Notes: generated by a model from the sequence alone, not told the origin. 64,000 bases of DNA from Amoeboaphelidium protococcarum (GCA_023515745.1 JALECJ010000020.1:682001-746000), one strand, 5' to 3'. Counted from the first letter of the stretch, positions 48,317 through 59,852 are shown. Program-made: numbers and translations.

Positions 48317-48938
48317 AATGATTTATAAAATAATAGACATGTTTGTTTCTAGTTTGTTGCACCTTAGGCGACCTTTTAAAACCTGAATATTTTTCGAGTT
48401 GTATGTATCTGATTAACAAGGCATTTGACTATATAACTGGCAGGTAGATCCTGTTAGTTAAAAAGTGCTCATATAATAGAGAATTTCAGACAGGTACTGG
48501 TAACTCGTGTCGCGATTCTTCGTGTGTCGTAAAAGACTATTATTATTAAATGTAGCCATTGTCCTGGGTAAAAGAGTATTCAAAAAATCAGACCCTGTTC
48601 AAGATCATTTGTTTGAGCAACGTTTACGGGGTCCATTCTCAAGCTTTGGTCACTTGATAAGCAGATCGGCGCCAAGAGTATGTCTTAGCATGCGGTATGT
48701 GAAATGAAATGATGACTTTGTGCCAAGACTTAAATTTAGAAATCCAATTTTACTAAAATAGCAATCAAAAATTGCTAGTATTCTAAATTGAAAATATAAA
48801 TTGCCAAATCAATCTGGTTGTTACCAAAAATAGATTCCGGCGATCCTATAAAAGCGCTACTGTCTATCTGTCACATCTCTTCCGTTTACGAATCTCTCAA
48901 CAATTCGAAGAATATAATTAATACCTTGAATTCCAAGT
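48317..48938. other. Intergenic, about 620 bp
   Basis: AT-rich. A 66-codon frame at 48507-48707 lacks an ATG and is not accepted. Presumably the promoter of the surface-protein gene. Confidence 0.4.
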
Positions 48939-50033
48939 ATGTACTCAACTGTATTTGCTGTCCTGTCTGCTGTTGCAACATCTATGGTGATGGCTGCCTC
49001 CCCAGCTAGTTGTAATTCTGAAAGCTACCTGAACGCGGTGCTCACTTATCCTGAGAGCTTTTCTGAAGTGACTCAGAAATGGTGTGCCGACAGCCGTGTC
49101 TTTTGCTCTTATGGTGTTCGCGTGGCCAATGGCTCCTCTTAGCTCTCGATGAGTGAGGCTCAAAGTGCCTTTGTGAAGAAAGTAGCAAGTGAGGGTGCTG
49201 ACGGTAGCTCTTTCAAGCCAGTTGGTCTGGTGATTGAAGATGTTGGCTCACTGCTCGGTCTCAATACCACCAACTTCCGCCAGTATACTGTCACTGATAA
49301 GGAAACTGCTCGTGCAACTTTGCTGGCTCTGAAGAAGTAGCTGCTGGGTGAATACGAGGGTAAGTTTACTCCATTCGTTGTGATGCCAGAAGTGGGTGCC
49401 AATGTTTTCTTTGGCAGTGCTATGGCAGCTTAATCCTACTCTGAGGTGATCAAATTCATTGAGGAGAATGGCTTTGTCTATTGGTACGTTCCTGTTGGCC
49501 GTGATGATACTGCTCGCCTCACGGCTGCTACATATTATGGATTCGTGTCCAACTTTTACTACCGCAAGAACAACAACCTGTTGCTAAATTTGAACTTTGG
49601 CGTCAACCCATCCAAGATTGAGTAGGATGATACTGCATACTGGTAGAGACGCCAGGATTACACCAGTGGCGTTGCTTCATTCCAATCTCCTCAGTACTGG
49701 GAATCTATCAGTGCTCTGAACCAGTTCGCTGAGTACATGAACTCCAAGATTCGCTCCTTGTGTCCAGACTTGGACTTTTATGGTTCTTTCCCTGGCGCTA
49801 ATGGTGGCAACAACAGCACTGGTTCCACTGGCGGCAGTGGTACTATCGGTGGTGGCTCAACTGGCGGCAAGGGCAGTAATGCCGGTGGCAGCGGTACTAT
49901 TGGAGGCGGCAAGAACAACAACACCAACTCTACTGGTGGTGAGGTCTTTACTCCAAACTCTGCCGTCATTGGCTTTGCTATCAATGCTCTGAGCGTCGTT
50001 TTGGCTTCAATTGTCTCTCTGGTTCTGTTTTGA
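48939..50033 (+). CDS. Secreted, probably GPI-anchored surface protein
   Basis: 364 residues. A signal peptide (TVFAVLSAVATSMVMA) is followed by a globular domain of about 255 residues with paired cysteines and patches such as PVGLVIEDVGSLLG, TPFVVMPEVG and NGFVYWYVPVG. A Gly/Ser/Asn-rich linker of 60 residues holds repeats of GSGTIGGG. It ends with a hydrophobic tail (IGFAINALSVVLASIVSLVLF region), the classic GPI-signal layout. The alternating strand pattern and Trp/Tyr richness would fit a carbohydrate-active fold, but no catalytic motif is recognised. Confidence 0.65.
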
Positions 50034-50221
50034 TTGATATAAGACGTTGAATGTTGAATGAGTTGAAGTGAATATAATGAATTTAATAAGTGCTACTTGA
50101 GTCTCTTTAATCACCATTTTACTCATTGCCGTGGGCACTTTGCATCGTCACGTTTCGCAGCTGGTGCATCTCAGCTTTAACCAGATGACCGCGCTCTCTC
50201 TCTTTTTTTCGTTTCACCTTT

Positions 50222-50227
50222 ACGCGT
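50222..50227. promoter_or_regulatory. ACGCGT box before copy A
   Basis: A palindromic ACGCGT 23 bp before the start codon of copy A. The pseudogene copy has one 11 bp before its ATG (55312-55317), so the element was probably duplicated with the gene. In fungi this hexamer is the MBF-binding MluI box. Confidence 0.35.
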
Positions 50228-50249
50228 GAGGCTTGCAGCAATTTTATTA

Positions 50250-51587
50250 ATGGCGACTTTTAATACATTAATAGACTAAAAATTGAAGCAAGTACGCGTC
50301 GCTGCCACTCCTATACCTCTACTATTTGAAACTGAGTCTGATGCAAGTGCTACCGAGACAGACTATTCAGATTATGAAGAAGATTTTCATGGAGACTTGG
50401 AGGCATTATTGTAAGAACGCCAAGCGCTATTTGATAAAAAAGTATCTACCGGGAGGCTTATAGTCTAAGACACAGACGCGTTCACTGATGATGGAAAGCA
50501 AGTTATGCTGATTAAGAAGCCTTTTGCATCTAAACTAAAACATCATCTATTTCATCCCGCTGTATATCGCAATATCAAACCGTTGTCTCTGCTTGGCGGG
50601 ACTGGTTGTGAATGTCTGGCGCGCCTTCTCGGCGTCTAAGACATCTGGAGATAAAAGTACAATTTAGTGGTCGGTGATGAGTAAATTGCAAATTAGTTAA
50701 ATCTCTTGATATAAGCTGTCGGTGATAATGAGATAGTAATAACCCAGCGTCTGCATGCTATTATCTCGATGGTATCGTTTAGAATTAACGTTGTTGTCGC
50801 CAATGACGATCAGAAGTTGGCCGTAGTTGGCGGTTTTATGTGCCATGCATAGTATGATTATGCGAGCCTTACCGATTTGCGAATAATGTAGAATTAGCAT
50901 AATAATCGGATTCTGTTAAGCACAGAATTAAAAACTTGTGCCGCCTTTCCTAATGGGCATCCTTGGTACGCTTAGTCAAGATTGGCTTAGACTCTGAGTC
51001 AATTGTACTCAACTAACGCCCCGGTACTGCTGCTTACTCCTTAGCGGTTCAAAGTGTTCGCTGAAAATCCAGAGCGCGACACCATTTACACTTATCCGTA
51101 CCAATCCTCCGCTGAAAATGCAAATTTGGCATCTAGTGAGTCCCTCGCTGTAGATGAAGAATTGCTAAAGGTAATAGTCATTTGTTTGTGTCAAGCGCTG
51201 AAACCGATTTTACCTAGTGAATATGGAGTCGAGCAGGTGATTTCACCCCGCGTCGAATAGTCTCCCGCTAAGTTCAGCACCAAGCCAATCGATAGTATCT
51301 CCAAGGACCGCAAGCGAAGCCATGCGGTTGCGTTTAATTCCTCTAGCAGGCAGCCTATAGTTCCTAAGTAACCAAAATTTAAAATTGGTCAGAATGAAGA
51401 TGGTAGTGCGATATATGTCGATGTGAGAGTCATGGCTTAGTATGATATCGACAGATACTTTTTGGAAGAGTAATTGACATCCTCCGATGATTCCCCTACT
51501 GATGATGGAAAGCCAGCAGAAAGTGCAATTGCTCACACAATTACTGTTACTGAAGAATCTTCATCAAAACCGCTCTATAATAACTGA
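50250..51587 (+). CDS. Unrecognised protein, possible PD-(D/E)xK-like core (copy A)
   Basis: 445 residues. The N-terminus is acidic (DYSDYEEDF). The region 140-260 has VVGGFMCHAQYDYASLTDL, LLSTELKTCAAFPNGHPW and a helix QSRLAQTLSQLY. An Asp, then ELK after a strand, then a Gln in the next helix is the arrangement of PD-(D/E)xK nuclease folds, but this is inference from motif order. The C-terminal 130 residues are polar with a KDRKRSH basic stretch that could be nuclear targeting. A disrupted paralogue lies 5 kb downstream. Both have ACGCGT just before the start. Confidence 0.6.
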
Positions 51588-52046
51588 TGAATTGCTAAGC
51601 TTTATTTGTGCAATATAATGTTGATATCCTTACATCTTACGTTCCTTCTCTAATAAATTTGAAGTTATAATAGCATTTCAAGATTGTGAAGATCCATTTG
51701 CAATCTTTTTCGCAATGTGAAGATAACGAAATCTGGGTAGACGAATGCTCAAGCTTTCATTCAGACGCGTTTTATAGTGATGGTGCCTTCCTTCATTTCT
51801 ATAAGATCATATAAAGTTTACACTGAATAACTAACTCACCAGGAGAGACGCGTCTAACTTGACTGTTGGCCATTCTTTACCTTCACCGGCACTTTGAAAC
51901 GAAAGTCGGTCCAATCTTACGGCTGAAACGCTTTTGACTTCTCTCTCCCTTTCTCTCTTCTCTTCGCCATTCTTTAAAGCAATTTGCTATTTCTATTACA
52001 CACGAACGAAGAAATTACGAGATATCGTATATTTAAATTGACTATC
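51588..52046. other. Intergenic, about 460 bp
   Basis: Two ACGCGT sites (about 51765 and 51848-51853) and a CT-rich tract (about 51938-51970) precede the nucleoporin gene. No ORF. Confidence 0.45.
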
Positions 52047-53912
52047 ATGGATACTGAACGTAAAACAAAGAGACGAATGGATGATTAGGGTGGAAGGGAT
52101 GAGGTGAAGTCGAATCCTTTTTCCACATTCTACTTTGGTGCTTCCAAGATCAATCCACTGCCTTAATAATCAACTTTTAGCTTTAGTAAACTTGAGCCTC
52201 AGTAGTAGATAGAGTAGACTAAGAGCTCTCAACATCAAAATGTTAAACTGATGGGGTTGAACTATTCATTGATCAAGACTTTATTCAAAATGGTATTTGG
52301 GCATGAAATTGATCTCAAGTCCAATCAGAAGATTGATATCAACTTTCTGGATAGCGACTGGAGTAAGATATTCGATTAGTACACGAAGTATTTAACTTCT
52401 ATCGGATAATCAAGTACTGAGAATTAGAGTGTGAATGGTAGTGCCAAAGCTTAAGTTATGCCATCTACTCCTCTGTAATCAAAGTAGAATGGATCAATTG
52501 GTATTAGCCCGTTCAAATTTGGTCAGGTTGAGTAGACTCCACAGGCTCCTACTCCTCCAGCACCGTTGAATCCGATGGCCCTACCAAACTTTAGTCTCCC
52601 TTAATCTTCTACAAGTGTATTTGGTAGTAAAGCAAATGGTGGTAAATCGGATAATCCTTTTGCATTTGATAGTCTGTAATCGTCAAAGAGCATAAAGGAT
52701 GACTAGGTATAAACCGCTTAACCATCTAGCACTAAGTCTACATCCAAAATTTAGATCAAACCGTTCACATTTAGTTCGTCTGGAGAGTCTACAGCTGCCA
52801 CTGATAAGCAAGAGGTGAATAAGAATGAGGATGGATCTACTTAGAAAGCTGACTAAAAGACTTCTGTATTCTCACGTCTTGGAACTGGAGGTGAATAGTC
52901 GTAGTCATTGGTAGCAGATGATAAGGCCGCTAAATAGCCAAGTGATACCAAGTCATCGTTCAGCTTTTCATTTGGTCAGTCTCCATCCACTGCCTCTAGT
53001 TTTGGTACTTCTGCCGGATAATAACCTTCTGCTCAACCATCAGGATTTAGTTTTACATTTGGTTAAAAGTAGTCGGTTGAGACTAGTTCGGAGGCGTTGG
53101 GAGATAAGAATCGAGATTCCAAAGTGGAGTCAAGTGTGACTAAAGGCGCTGAGTAAAAGGAGAGTAATCCATTTAGCTTCGGTAGCAGCTATGGTTCTTC
53201 TTCTACCTCCACCGAGACTTAATAAGCCAAAAATGTATTTTCAGGATTCTAATTTGGGTCCAATGGCGGAGGTTCTACCACCAACACCTAATTTGGGTCT
53301 TCCGAATCCAAATCTCCTTCCAATGGATCTGCATTTAAGTTTAATCCTGGTGCCAGTGCTTTTACCATTCCCGGTCAGTCATCTTCATCTGCAGAAGGTG
53401 CTGAAGTTAAGTAAGAATAAGGAGAAAAGAAGGCTCAAGATGGCACGTAAACTGATGGTGATGATGAAGCGCATGAGGCTGCAGAGCGTGAACGCTTGGC
53501 ACAGGAGACTAAAAAAGAATAAGAGGCTGCATTGTACACCAAAGGGCCTGGCGAGGAGGAGGAAGAAATACAATGCGCTGTTCGTTGCAAAGCATTTTAG
53601 AAATTTGGTAATGAATATCGTGACATGTCTCTGAGTGCTTTGAAAGTCAATAAGAGCCAGGCGGATGGTTCATACCGTTTACTAGCGCGGCAATACGTGA
53701 CTAATAACATTCTCATTAATTCCAGAATAAACCAGAGTATGGCCGTTGCAAAAACTGACAAGCCTCAGATATTTTCAGTGATGTTCCCAGCTGCAAAAGA
53801 CGATGGAAAGGTGGATATACTGTAGTATAGTTTTCGATGCAAATCCGGCGAAGAGGTTGAGAGAATGATCAAAGCTATAGAGAAGGCGCGTATAGAGTCA
53901 ATTAAGCGTTGA
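52047..53912 (+). CDS. NUP50: FG nucleoporin with C-terminal Ran-binding domain (Nup50/Nup2 type)
   Basis: 621 residues. The N-terminus is basic and contains NPFSTFYFG. A helical stretch MGLNYSLIKTLFKMVFG lies at about 75-95. Residues 150-440 carry many FG and FxFG motifs (PFKFGQ, FSFSFGQ, PFSFGSS, FSGFQFGS). A Lys/Glu-rich linker leads to a RanBP1 domain at about 490-615 with KFGNEYRDMSLSALKVNK and LLARQYVTNNILINSR. Nup50/Nup2 sits at the nuclear basket, binds importin alpha and RanGTP, and helps release cargo. All FG spacers are rich in TAG/TAA glutamines. Confidence 0.85.
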
Positions 53913-54186
53913 ATGATATAGCGCTTGAAATTGAGGAAGCTTCTGCCGTCTGATGGATTGAACAATATATGCCGTAAATTTATTCATTCTTATGATTCTC
54001 TCTTTATTAATGCACACGTTAAAAGTTCACTTTCGAAGGACCATCAGAACGCGAAACGGAGCGATGTTGAGAGATCGTTTTGTTTCAGCTCATGTGCAGT
54101 CTGCCGAACGACCCTTTTCGCGGCTCTTGACTTATACCGTTTACAGTTTGGTTCTCTTATCTTTAAATATTCTTAGCTCATAAATA
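53913..54186. promoter_or_regulatory. SLD5 promoter region
   Basis: The gap between the nucleoporin stop and SLD5 start. It contains ACGCGAAA at 54049-54056 and CGGAGCG just after it. No credible ORF. Confidence 0.5.
54049..54056 (+). promoter_or_regulatory. ACGCGAAA box upstream of SLD5
   Basis: About 130 bp before the SLD5 ATG, in the same orientation relative to the gene as the box before MRC1. It resembles combined MCB/SCB sites of G1/S-regulated genes. Confidence 0.4.
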
Positions 54187-55170
54187 ATGGAGAATAGTAT
54201 TGATAATAATAAGGAGAATGCGCAAGATGATTAATAGTCTCTGTTTGAATAGTATTAAGCGTAAAAGGCTTAGTTTGAATAATTGGTACACAGTGATCTG
54301 GCTTAGATGCCTGGTATGTAGACCAACTCACTGCATGGAGGAAATTAAATCACAGCTCTTTCGCCCGTTCTTGGTTAGCATTAATAGTCAACTGTATAGT
54401 ATAGTCATGGCATGAATGCTGTAAATTAGAATCATGCTGGTAGTCGACAACCATCTATTCCCGCGCCCTCATTCAATTCTACGCTGACATAGGATGTTAA
54501 TGGTAATGATGACGTTGATGGAGATCTTCTTATGGAATTTGATGCTGATGATGATTCCCACAATATATCGATCCTTTCAAAACTATCTCAACTATGGACG
54601 AGAGAATAGTGCAGCCCTGGTATATTGTAATTCGATCAAGACACTGTGTAAGATGCTATTGAATTGATGGAGGCTTAGAGTGAAATCATACACGACTCGC
54701 GACTTGAACTGCTGCAACGTGGTGAGATTGATTAAATTATTGGCGTTGAGCTGATGGAATTCGAGCTGGAACGGGTGCGATACACACTGAAGTAATACCT
54801 GCTCTCAAGAATATAAAAGATTCAAGATAATGCCTGGTGGATTGTAGCAGAGGAGAATAATGAGCAGAACGTATTACAACGACTCAGCCATTCAGAGCAA
54901 GAATTTGTACTCTATTACTCGTAATTGACCGCCAGACATTACAGTTCTGCATTGTCTCAACTTCCTGATAAGCATCAAGAACTGGCTTCTGATTAAATGG
55001 TGTCTGAGCCGCCATTAGACGCGCCTGTCCTGGTACGCGTCAAAAAGGACCTTGGAGTGGTGTAGTTGTTTGAGAATGTGCAGCTTGAAATGAAGATTAA
55101 CGAAATTTACTTTATCCGATTCCGGTATATTGAAGAGCTGCTACACAGAAATGTTGTTGATATCCTGTGA
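54187..55170 (+). CDS. SLD5: GINS complex subunit SLD5
   Basis: 327 residues. The first 110 are Q-rich and disordered. The GINS A-domain follows: LSQLWTREQCSPGILQF, EIIHDSRLELLQRGEID and MEFELERVRYTLKQYLLSRI. The B-domain is recognisable at the end as APVLVRVKKDLGVVQ, and the closing IYFIRFRYIEELLHRNVVDIL matches the final strand-helix of Sld5. GINS binds MCM2-7 and CDC45 to form the CMG replicative helicase. The Q-rich N-terminal extension is not found in typical 220-residue Sld5. Confidence 0.85.
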
Positions 55171-55311
55171 GATTAGATTAATCGTACCATGAAATTACTA
55201 ATGTCATAGTTTACTCTCAAAAAATCGGCTAGGGTTAACTTGAAACGAGATTTGCACACGATCCGTTCTCTAAATCTTGAAACGATATCTTCCCTTTCAA
55301 TTCCCAAATTT

Positions 55312-55317
55312 ACGCGT
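55312..55317. promoter_or_regulatory. ACGCGT box before pseudogene copy B
   Basis: A palindromic ACGCGT 11 bp before the ATG of copy B, matching the position type seen before copy A. Confidence 0.3.
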
Positions 55318-55327
55318 CTTATCAGTA

Positions 55328-56508
55328 ATGGCCAGCTTCAACACATTAATTAACAACGAATTGCCCAAATAAGTTCGAGCGGGTGCACCTCCCCATATTG
55401 ATTTCGAGTCTGAAGGTTCTGCCTCCGAGTCTGATGCGTCTGATTATAATGAAGATTTTTATGGAGATGTGGAATCACTGCTGAAAGAGCGTCAATCCAT
55501 CTTCGACTAAAGATTATCAGTTGGCAAACTAAATGCTCAGGCTACTGACGCGTCAACTGACAGTGGTGAGCAGATACTATTGATTAAAAAGCCTTCGCGT
55601 CTAAATTGAAGCATTGGCTATTCCACCCTGCTATATATCGAAATGTGAAATCTATGTCGTAGTATGGAGGTACTGGCGTAGAGTGTCTGGCACATCTTTT
55701 AGGTGTGTAAAATATCTGGAAATACTATTATGATATTGCGGCAGCAGATAAGCGCACTGAATAGGCATTAGGCTATTTAATTTCATTGGTTAATGCGAAT
55801 GAAGCGTCAATTGCTCATGGATTACATACCTTGGTCTTTAATGTAGCGTCTTTGCTCAATATTGTTAAAAACTTAGTTGATTAGGAGTTAGCTGTGGTAG
55901 GTGGATTCATGTGTCGCCCGTGATACGATTATGCAACCTTAACCGACCTGCGTGTACTACAGAGCGGCCCGAGTGGTCGTGTTCTATTAAGTACAGAGTT
56001 GAAGACCTGTGCTGCATATCCAGTCGGTCATCCTTGGTATACCAACTCCCGGTTGGCCCAAGCATTGTGCGAGTTGTATTCAACCAATGCTCCTGTCATT
56101 CTGCTGTCACCTCAGCAGTTTAAAGTATTCGCTGAGAATCTAGAGCGCGACAATATCTACACACATCGTTAACAATCTTCCTCTAATCATTATAATTTGG
56201 CGTACAGTGAGTCCCTTGCTGTAGATGAAGAGTTGCTGAAGGCAATGGTCATTTGTTTGTGTCAAGCGTTGAAGGATATGAACTTATCTACTAAGAAACG
56301 TCATCCTCTGACCATTATGTGGAATGATTACGAGCATGTGAAGACCCCCACCCCTAGCAACAGTCCATGTTTCCCCAGAAGAAGCCTTAGCCGCCTAATC
56401 TAATGTACTATGATATAAGTTAAATATTATTTAATTAACATTTTAAATTTTCTCAGTCTGTACATTCGTTTTCATAAAAGCTTTTGGAGCCTGTTTAAAG
56501 AGCTATGA
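55328..56508 (+). pseudogene. Disrupted copy B of the gene at 50250
   Basis: Begins MASFNTLINNELP and follows copy A through the acidic region. Around 55591-55597 one T is missing relative to copy A (CCTTCGCG against CCTTTTGCA), so the original frame hits TGA at 55607-55609. The alignment resumes in the next frame (SKLKHWLFHPAIYRN) and runs to GGFMCRP, where TGA at 55921-55923 stands exactly where copy A has a TAG glutamine (GGFMCHAQ). Beyond it the alignment continues (YDYATLTDLRV, LLSTELKTCAAYP) to about 56275, after which the tail differs. One deletion plus one nonsense change mark it as a pseudogene, barring sequencing error. The ELKT and Q residues persist. Confidence 0.8.
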
Positions 56509-56551
56509 TTCAGCTCGTTTTCTAGATACGCCAGTCGTGTTAGATCGCAAT

Positions 56552-57705
56552 ATGATGTTCAGTAGTACTTGCACTATTGCGATTCATGAAATCTCACCTC
56601 AGCCGGATATCTTAGATTTTGATCTTTTACCTAGAGGTAATTATATATCTTCCTTGATATTAACACGTATATTATTAGTCTTGTAGATTTATATCATGTA
56701 TTGGCTATCAAATCGGTAAAAGACTTGTCAAAAGTGGTAAATATTCTTAATTAGATACGCGTCATACCTCCGTTCATAAAGTAAATATCTTCGAGATTTT
56801 GTAAATAAGATGCTGTTAGTGATAATGATAAACTAAAGAGATAACATGTACTGCTATTTACCACTGATTAAGCGGATTAAATCGATAGCCTTCGGGCACT
56901 ACTTCAAGAACATGAGATCGCTGATCTATTCGATTGGAATGCACATAGTCATGTCACATTGCCTTTAGAATCGCCGCAATCTGAAGAAGAGCTAAAATAC
57001 TGGTAGTAAAAGAGCTCGTAGTGGCCAATGTCACGTTTCGTTAAACCAAAAATGGTCACTATCGATGATGGAGGAGAACTGCCAGATTTATAGTTTGTGA
57101 AGGCTCTGATGCTAAAAGTTTTCCATGGTGCCAAATTAAACCATCAACAAGGATTTGCACCGAATTCATGCATAATAGTTGATCCTTAGACTGAGTAAAT
57201 TCTTGCTGAAAGTTAAGATAGACGGAGGCTGTCGCGTACAGAGGTGTCCTTCTGTGATGTCAAGTGTGATTATGACTCTTTGTTCTATTTGGAAAACGAT
57301 GACCATGAGCTTTAAAGGAATCCTAATAGTGAAGAATCAGGGTCATAGCTAAGCCATGCAGTCATGAATTGTGTTGATGTTTTATGTTAGTAGCATGTTG
57401 AATTCAGAAAGACTCTTGCTGAAGATGTGGACAAGTCATCTATTCCGTATTACTGCACCGGGTATGACGCGTATATGTTTTGGGAACCTTGCTGGATGTG
57501 TGGTATGGCTCTACTACACTCACGTATTAGACGCGTATTTTACTTTAAGATGATGCGTAATCAGATGGCAGGCGCGTTTCATTCCATCGAATGCGATGAA
57601 GGCAATACTTAAATGCAGTTGAAGGGAATGCTACATGTTCGTAAAGAGCTCAACCACCGGTTTAAAGTCTTTGAAGTTGAAATTCTTTCAAGTGATATAG
57701 AATGA
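56552..57705 (+). CDS. ADAT3: tRNA adenosine deaminase accessory subunit ADAT3/TAD3
   Basis: Two exons, 56552-56636 and 56687-57705, joined by a 50 bp intron (GTAATT...TTGTAG); 367 residues. In the C-terminal half the deaminase motif reads [10 protein letters not shown], where Val replaces the catalytic Glu of HAE. This is the hallmark of the non-catalytic Tad3 subunit. The zinc site follows as [14 protein letters not shown]. The N-terminal half contains [15 protein letters not shown] and SSQWPMSRF, which match the ADAT3 RNA-binding part. With ADAT2 it converts A34 to inosine in several tRNAs. Stops 23 bp from the end of the CoA-binding gene on the opposite strand. Confidence 0.85.
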
Positions 57706-57728
57706 TGATTAACAATTAGAATAACGTT

Positions 57729-58223
57729 TCAAATATTACTATTCCAAGCAGACTTGTCTAATACAGCGCCAGAATCACGCAGAATACAAGGACCATTGTA
57801 CAATGTTACGCATCCCTTCTATCGTAGCTTATCTAGAATCTGTTTGCAACTATCATCTGATGCACCAGGCTAACACCAGACATTAACAATAGTGTCCTTA
57901 TCAACAACGGCTTTGAGGATAGTTTAGAGGTAGTCTTTGGTTATATTAGGAGGCGTTATGAATGACACTGATGCCGCCTTGTACGTTCCAGAGAGCAGCT
58001 CATCACTCAGCGATTTAGATGTCTTGACTCCCAAAATCTCATCCTCTTTCGGATGAATTGGCACGATTTAAACAGCGTCTAGATTATACTTTCTACTTGT
58101 TTATGTTTAATGATCGAGATACCATTACAGTACTTTATAGCCATACTTGTTCGGGTCTCTAGATGCTCCTATCACCAGAAACTTGCCAGCATTGAGGAAC
58201 TTTTCAATTTGATGATTCATCAT
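57729..58223 (-). CDS. CoA-binding domain protein (Rossmann fold)
   Basis: 164 residues. FLVIGASRDPNKYGYKVL is the nucleotide-loop start of the CoA_binding_2 family, followed by VIPIHPKEDEILGVKTSKSL, then VSFITPPNITKDYL and VNVWCQPGASD. These small proteins bind CoA and occur in bacteria, fungi and plants; their reaction is not defined. The WCQPGASD motif normally reads W.Q.GA, so one Gln encoded by TAG falls on a conserved Gln, further support for the code. It diverges from the TUDOR gene across 148 bp. Confidence 0.85.
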
Positions 58224-58371
58224 TGACGCTTCGATGAGTTGTATAAGAAGAGTTTTGTATCACTGAATGGATTGGAATAAAGAATGATTCTGACACACTT
58301 TGTCTTCTATTTCTCCACTTATTGTAATAATAAAGCTTTGAAACGATTAGAATAAACTTTAAATATTCAAA

Positions 58372-58719
58372 ATGACTAAAATGACAGAGGCTGAGCACAA
58401 GGAGCACGATAAGCGCGTTGAACAGCACCCAGAATTGAAATAGGACGAACAGTAGCATCCATTTATTGACCCGGACATTGATTTAAATGAAGGAGATCGA
58501 GTTGAGTACTATCCTTTAGCTCATCAGACAAAAGAAAGAACCTCAACTGGTATAATCAAGAAAATAGTCATGCATGATAATGAGGCTGAGACTGTGGCAA
58601 AAGGCCGCACGCGCCATGTCCACGCTAAGCCGGACCATCCGCGTTATCTGATTGAAAATGATCATACCCACAAGGAGTCTGCAATCAAGAGGACCCATAT
58701 TATTCGCATAGTTAAATGA
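58372..58719 (+). CDS. Small TUDOR-like protein (hypervirulence-associated TUDOR family)
   Basis: 115 residues. A charged His/Glu/Lys-rich N-terminus precedes NEGDRVEYYPLA, TSTGIIKKIV and HPRYLIENDHTHKESAIKRTHIIRI. This layout (GD-V-Y, SG-I, PRYLIEN, then a closing I-R-V strand) matches the Hva1-TUDOR family, common in fungi and bacteria. The function of these proteins is poorly defined; the name comes from one yeast screen and does not imply virulence here. Confidence 0.7.
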
Positions 58720-59161
58720 AACGGTGATATGATATGAAACTCTATATTATAGCATGACTTTTAAAAGAAGATTAGTTGCGTGTTAAAGTGAATGAATCTA
58801 AGGTTGCTTTGAGCTCTTTTAAGCCTTTCGCCATCTCTCTCCTCTTTTCTCTTCATCAAAATTGCCAATGATTTGATTATTTTAAACTCACAGACCTGTT
58901 CCTATTCAATAGTTGAGGACAACGAGTTAAATGAGGCAATTTGTATAATTTTATTTCATTTACCTTTTCAAGTGTTTATTCTTTATTTAAAATTTAGCCT
59001 TTATTAAGCACTTGACGCGCTCATAGAGTGGTCCAACACCTCGTATCATCGACGCGTTTGTTTAGTTTTTGCAATTTGTTGCCTCACTGTTTCACCTTCA
59101 TTCAGATTTCTGAATATACAGCACTAGATTTTTATAACATTGTGTATATCACTTTTTAATA
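58720..59161. other. Intergenic, about 440 bp
   Basis: No gene. ACGCGT at 59051-59056 lies 106 bp before the ankyrin gene start; a second GACGCGC lies just upstream at about 59014. Confidence 0.45.
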
Positions 59162-59734
59162 ATGAGTTTAAATTCGCTTTCTAGCTTTGTATCTGATGAG
59201 GTATTTTTTCTTAATTCATAAGCATATATCACAGTTAACATAACCGAGTGTAGGAGGCTGTTCCATTCTTCGATGCTATAAACTCTGGAGATTCCACCAC
59301 AGTTCGCAAAATGCTGAGCGAGGACAAGTCGCTGACTCTGGCAAAACGTCGTTCTGAGAAGTTTAAATACGATAGTGATGTTGAATTGGAGGCGTTTAAA
59401 TTTCTAGGTGCTTATATTGGTGCTGTAACTGGTCTTTAGTTGGCCTTGTTGATCGGTAGAGATGATATCGCAAAGGATATAATTGATGATACGTTGGAGG
59501 CTAGCGATTTTGATGTCACTTATGGAGGAGGCAATACTGCTCTTCATTTGGCGGTGTTTTTGAACGCTAATGAAGTTGTGAAAGCTCTTATTGATCGTGG
59601 TTGTAACACACATTTGAAGGTAATCTCATCCTTATGTGTTCTGAGTTCATTTTATTCTTATTGTGTAGAACAGCAAAGGTTATTCTGCTTTGGATATCGC
59701 TGATACTTAGGAAATGAGGCTGTTGTTTGAATGA
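59162..59734 (+). CDS. Small ankyrin-repeat protein
   Basis: Three exons: 59162-59200, 59254-59619 and 59669-59734 (156 residues). Introns of 53 and 49 bp both end GTGTAG. Two or three ankyrin-like units are visible: AVPFFDAINSGDSTTVRKML, then GGGNTALHLAVFLNANEVVKALIDRG, and after the last intron NSKGYSALDIADTQEMRLL. Ankyrin repeats bind other proteins; the partner is unknown. The ends of all three exons preserve the repeat register, so the exon calls are firm. Confidence 0.8.
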
Positions 59735-59852
59735 TTGACTAATTGATTGATTGTATGGAAGAATAATAAAATTTAGGAACAATCATTTCTAATATCCTTC
59801 TCTCATATTCATATTTATATTCATCCAATAATATAAGAGACTAGTGAAAACA

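Noticed and set aside
48507..48707. 66-codon plus-strand frame
   Set aside because: No ATG start, odd composition, no homologue recognised.
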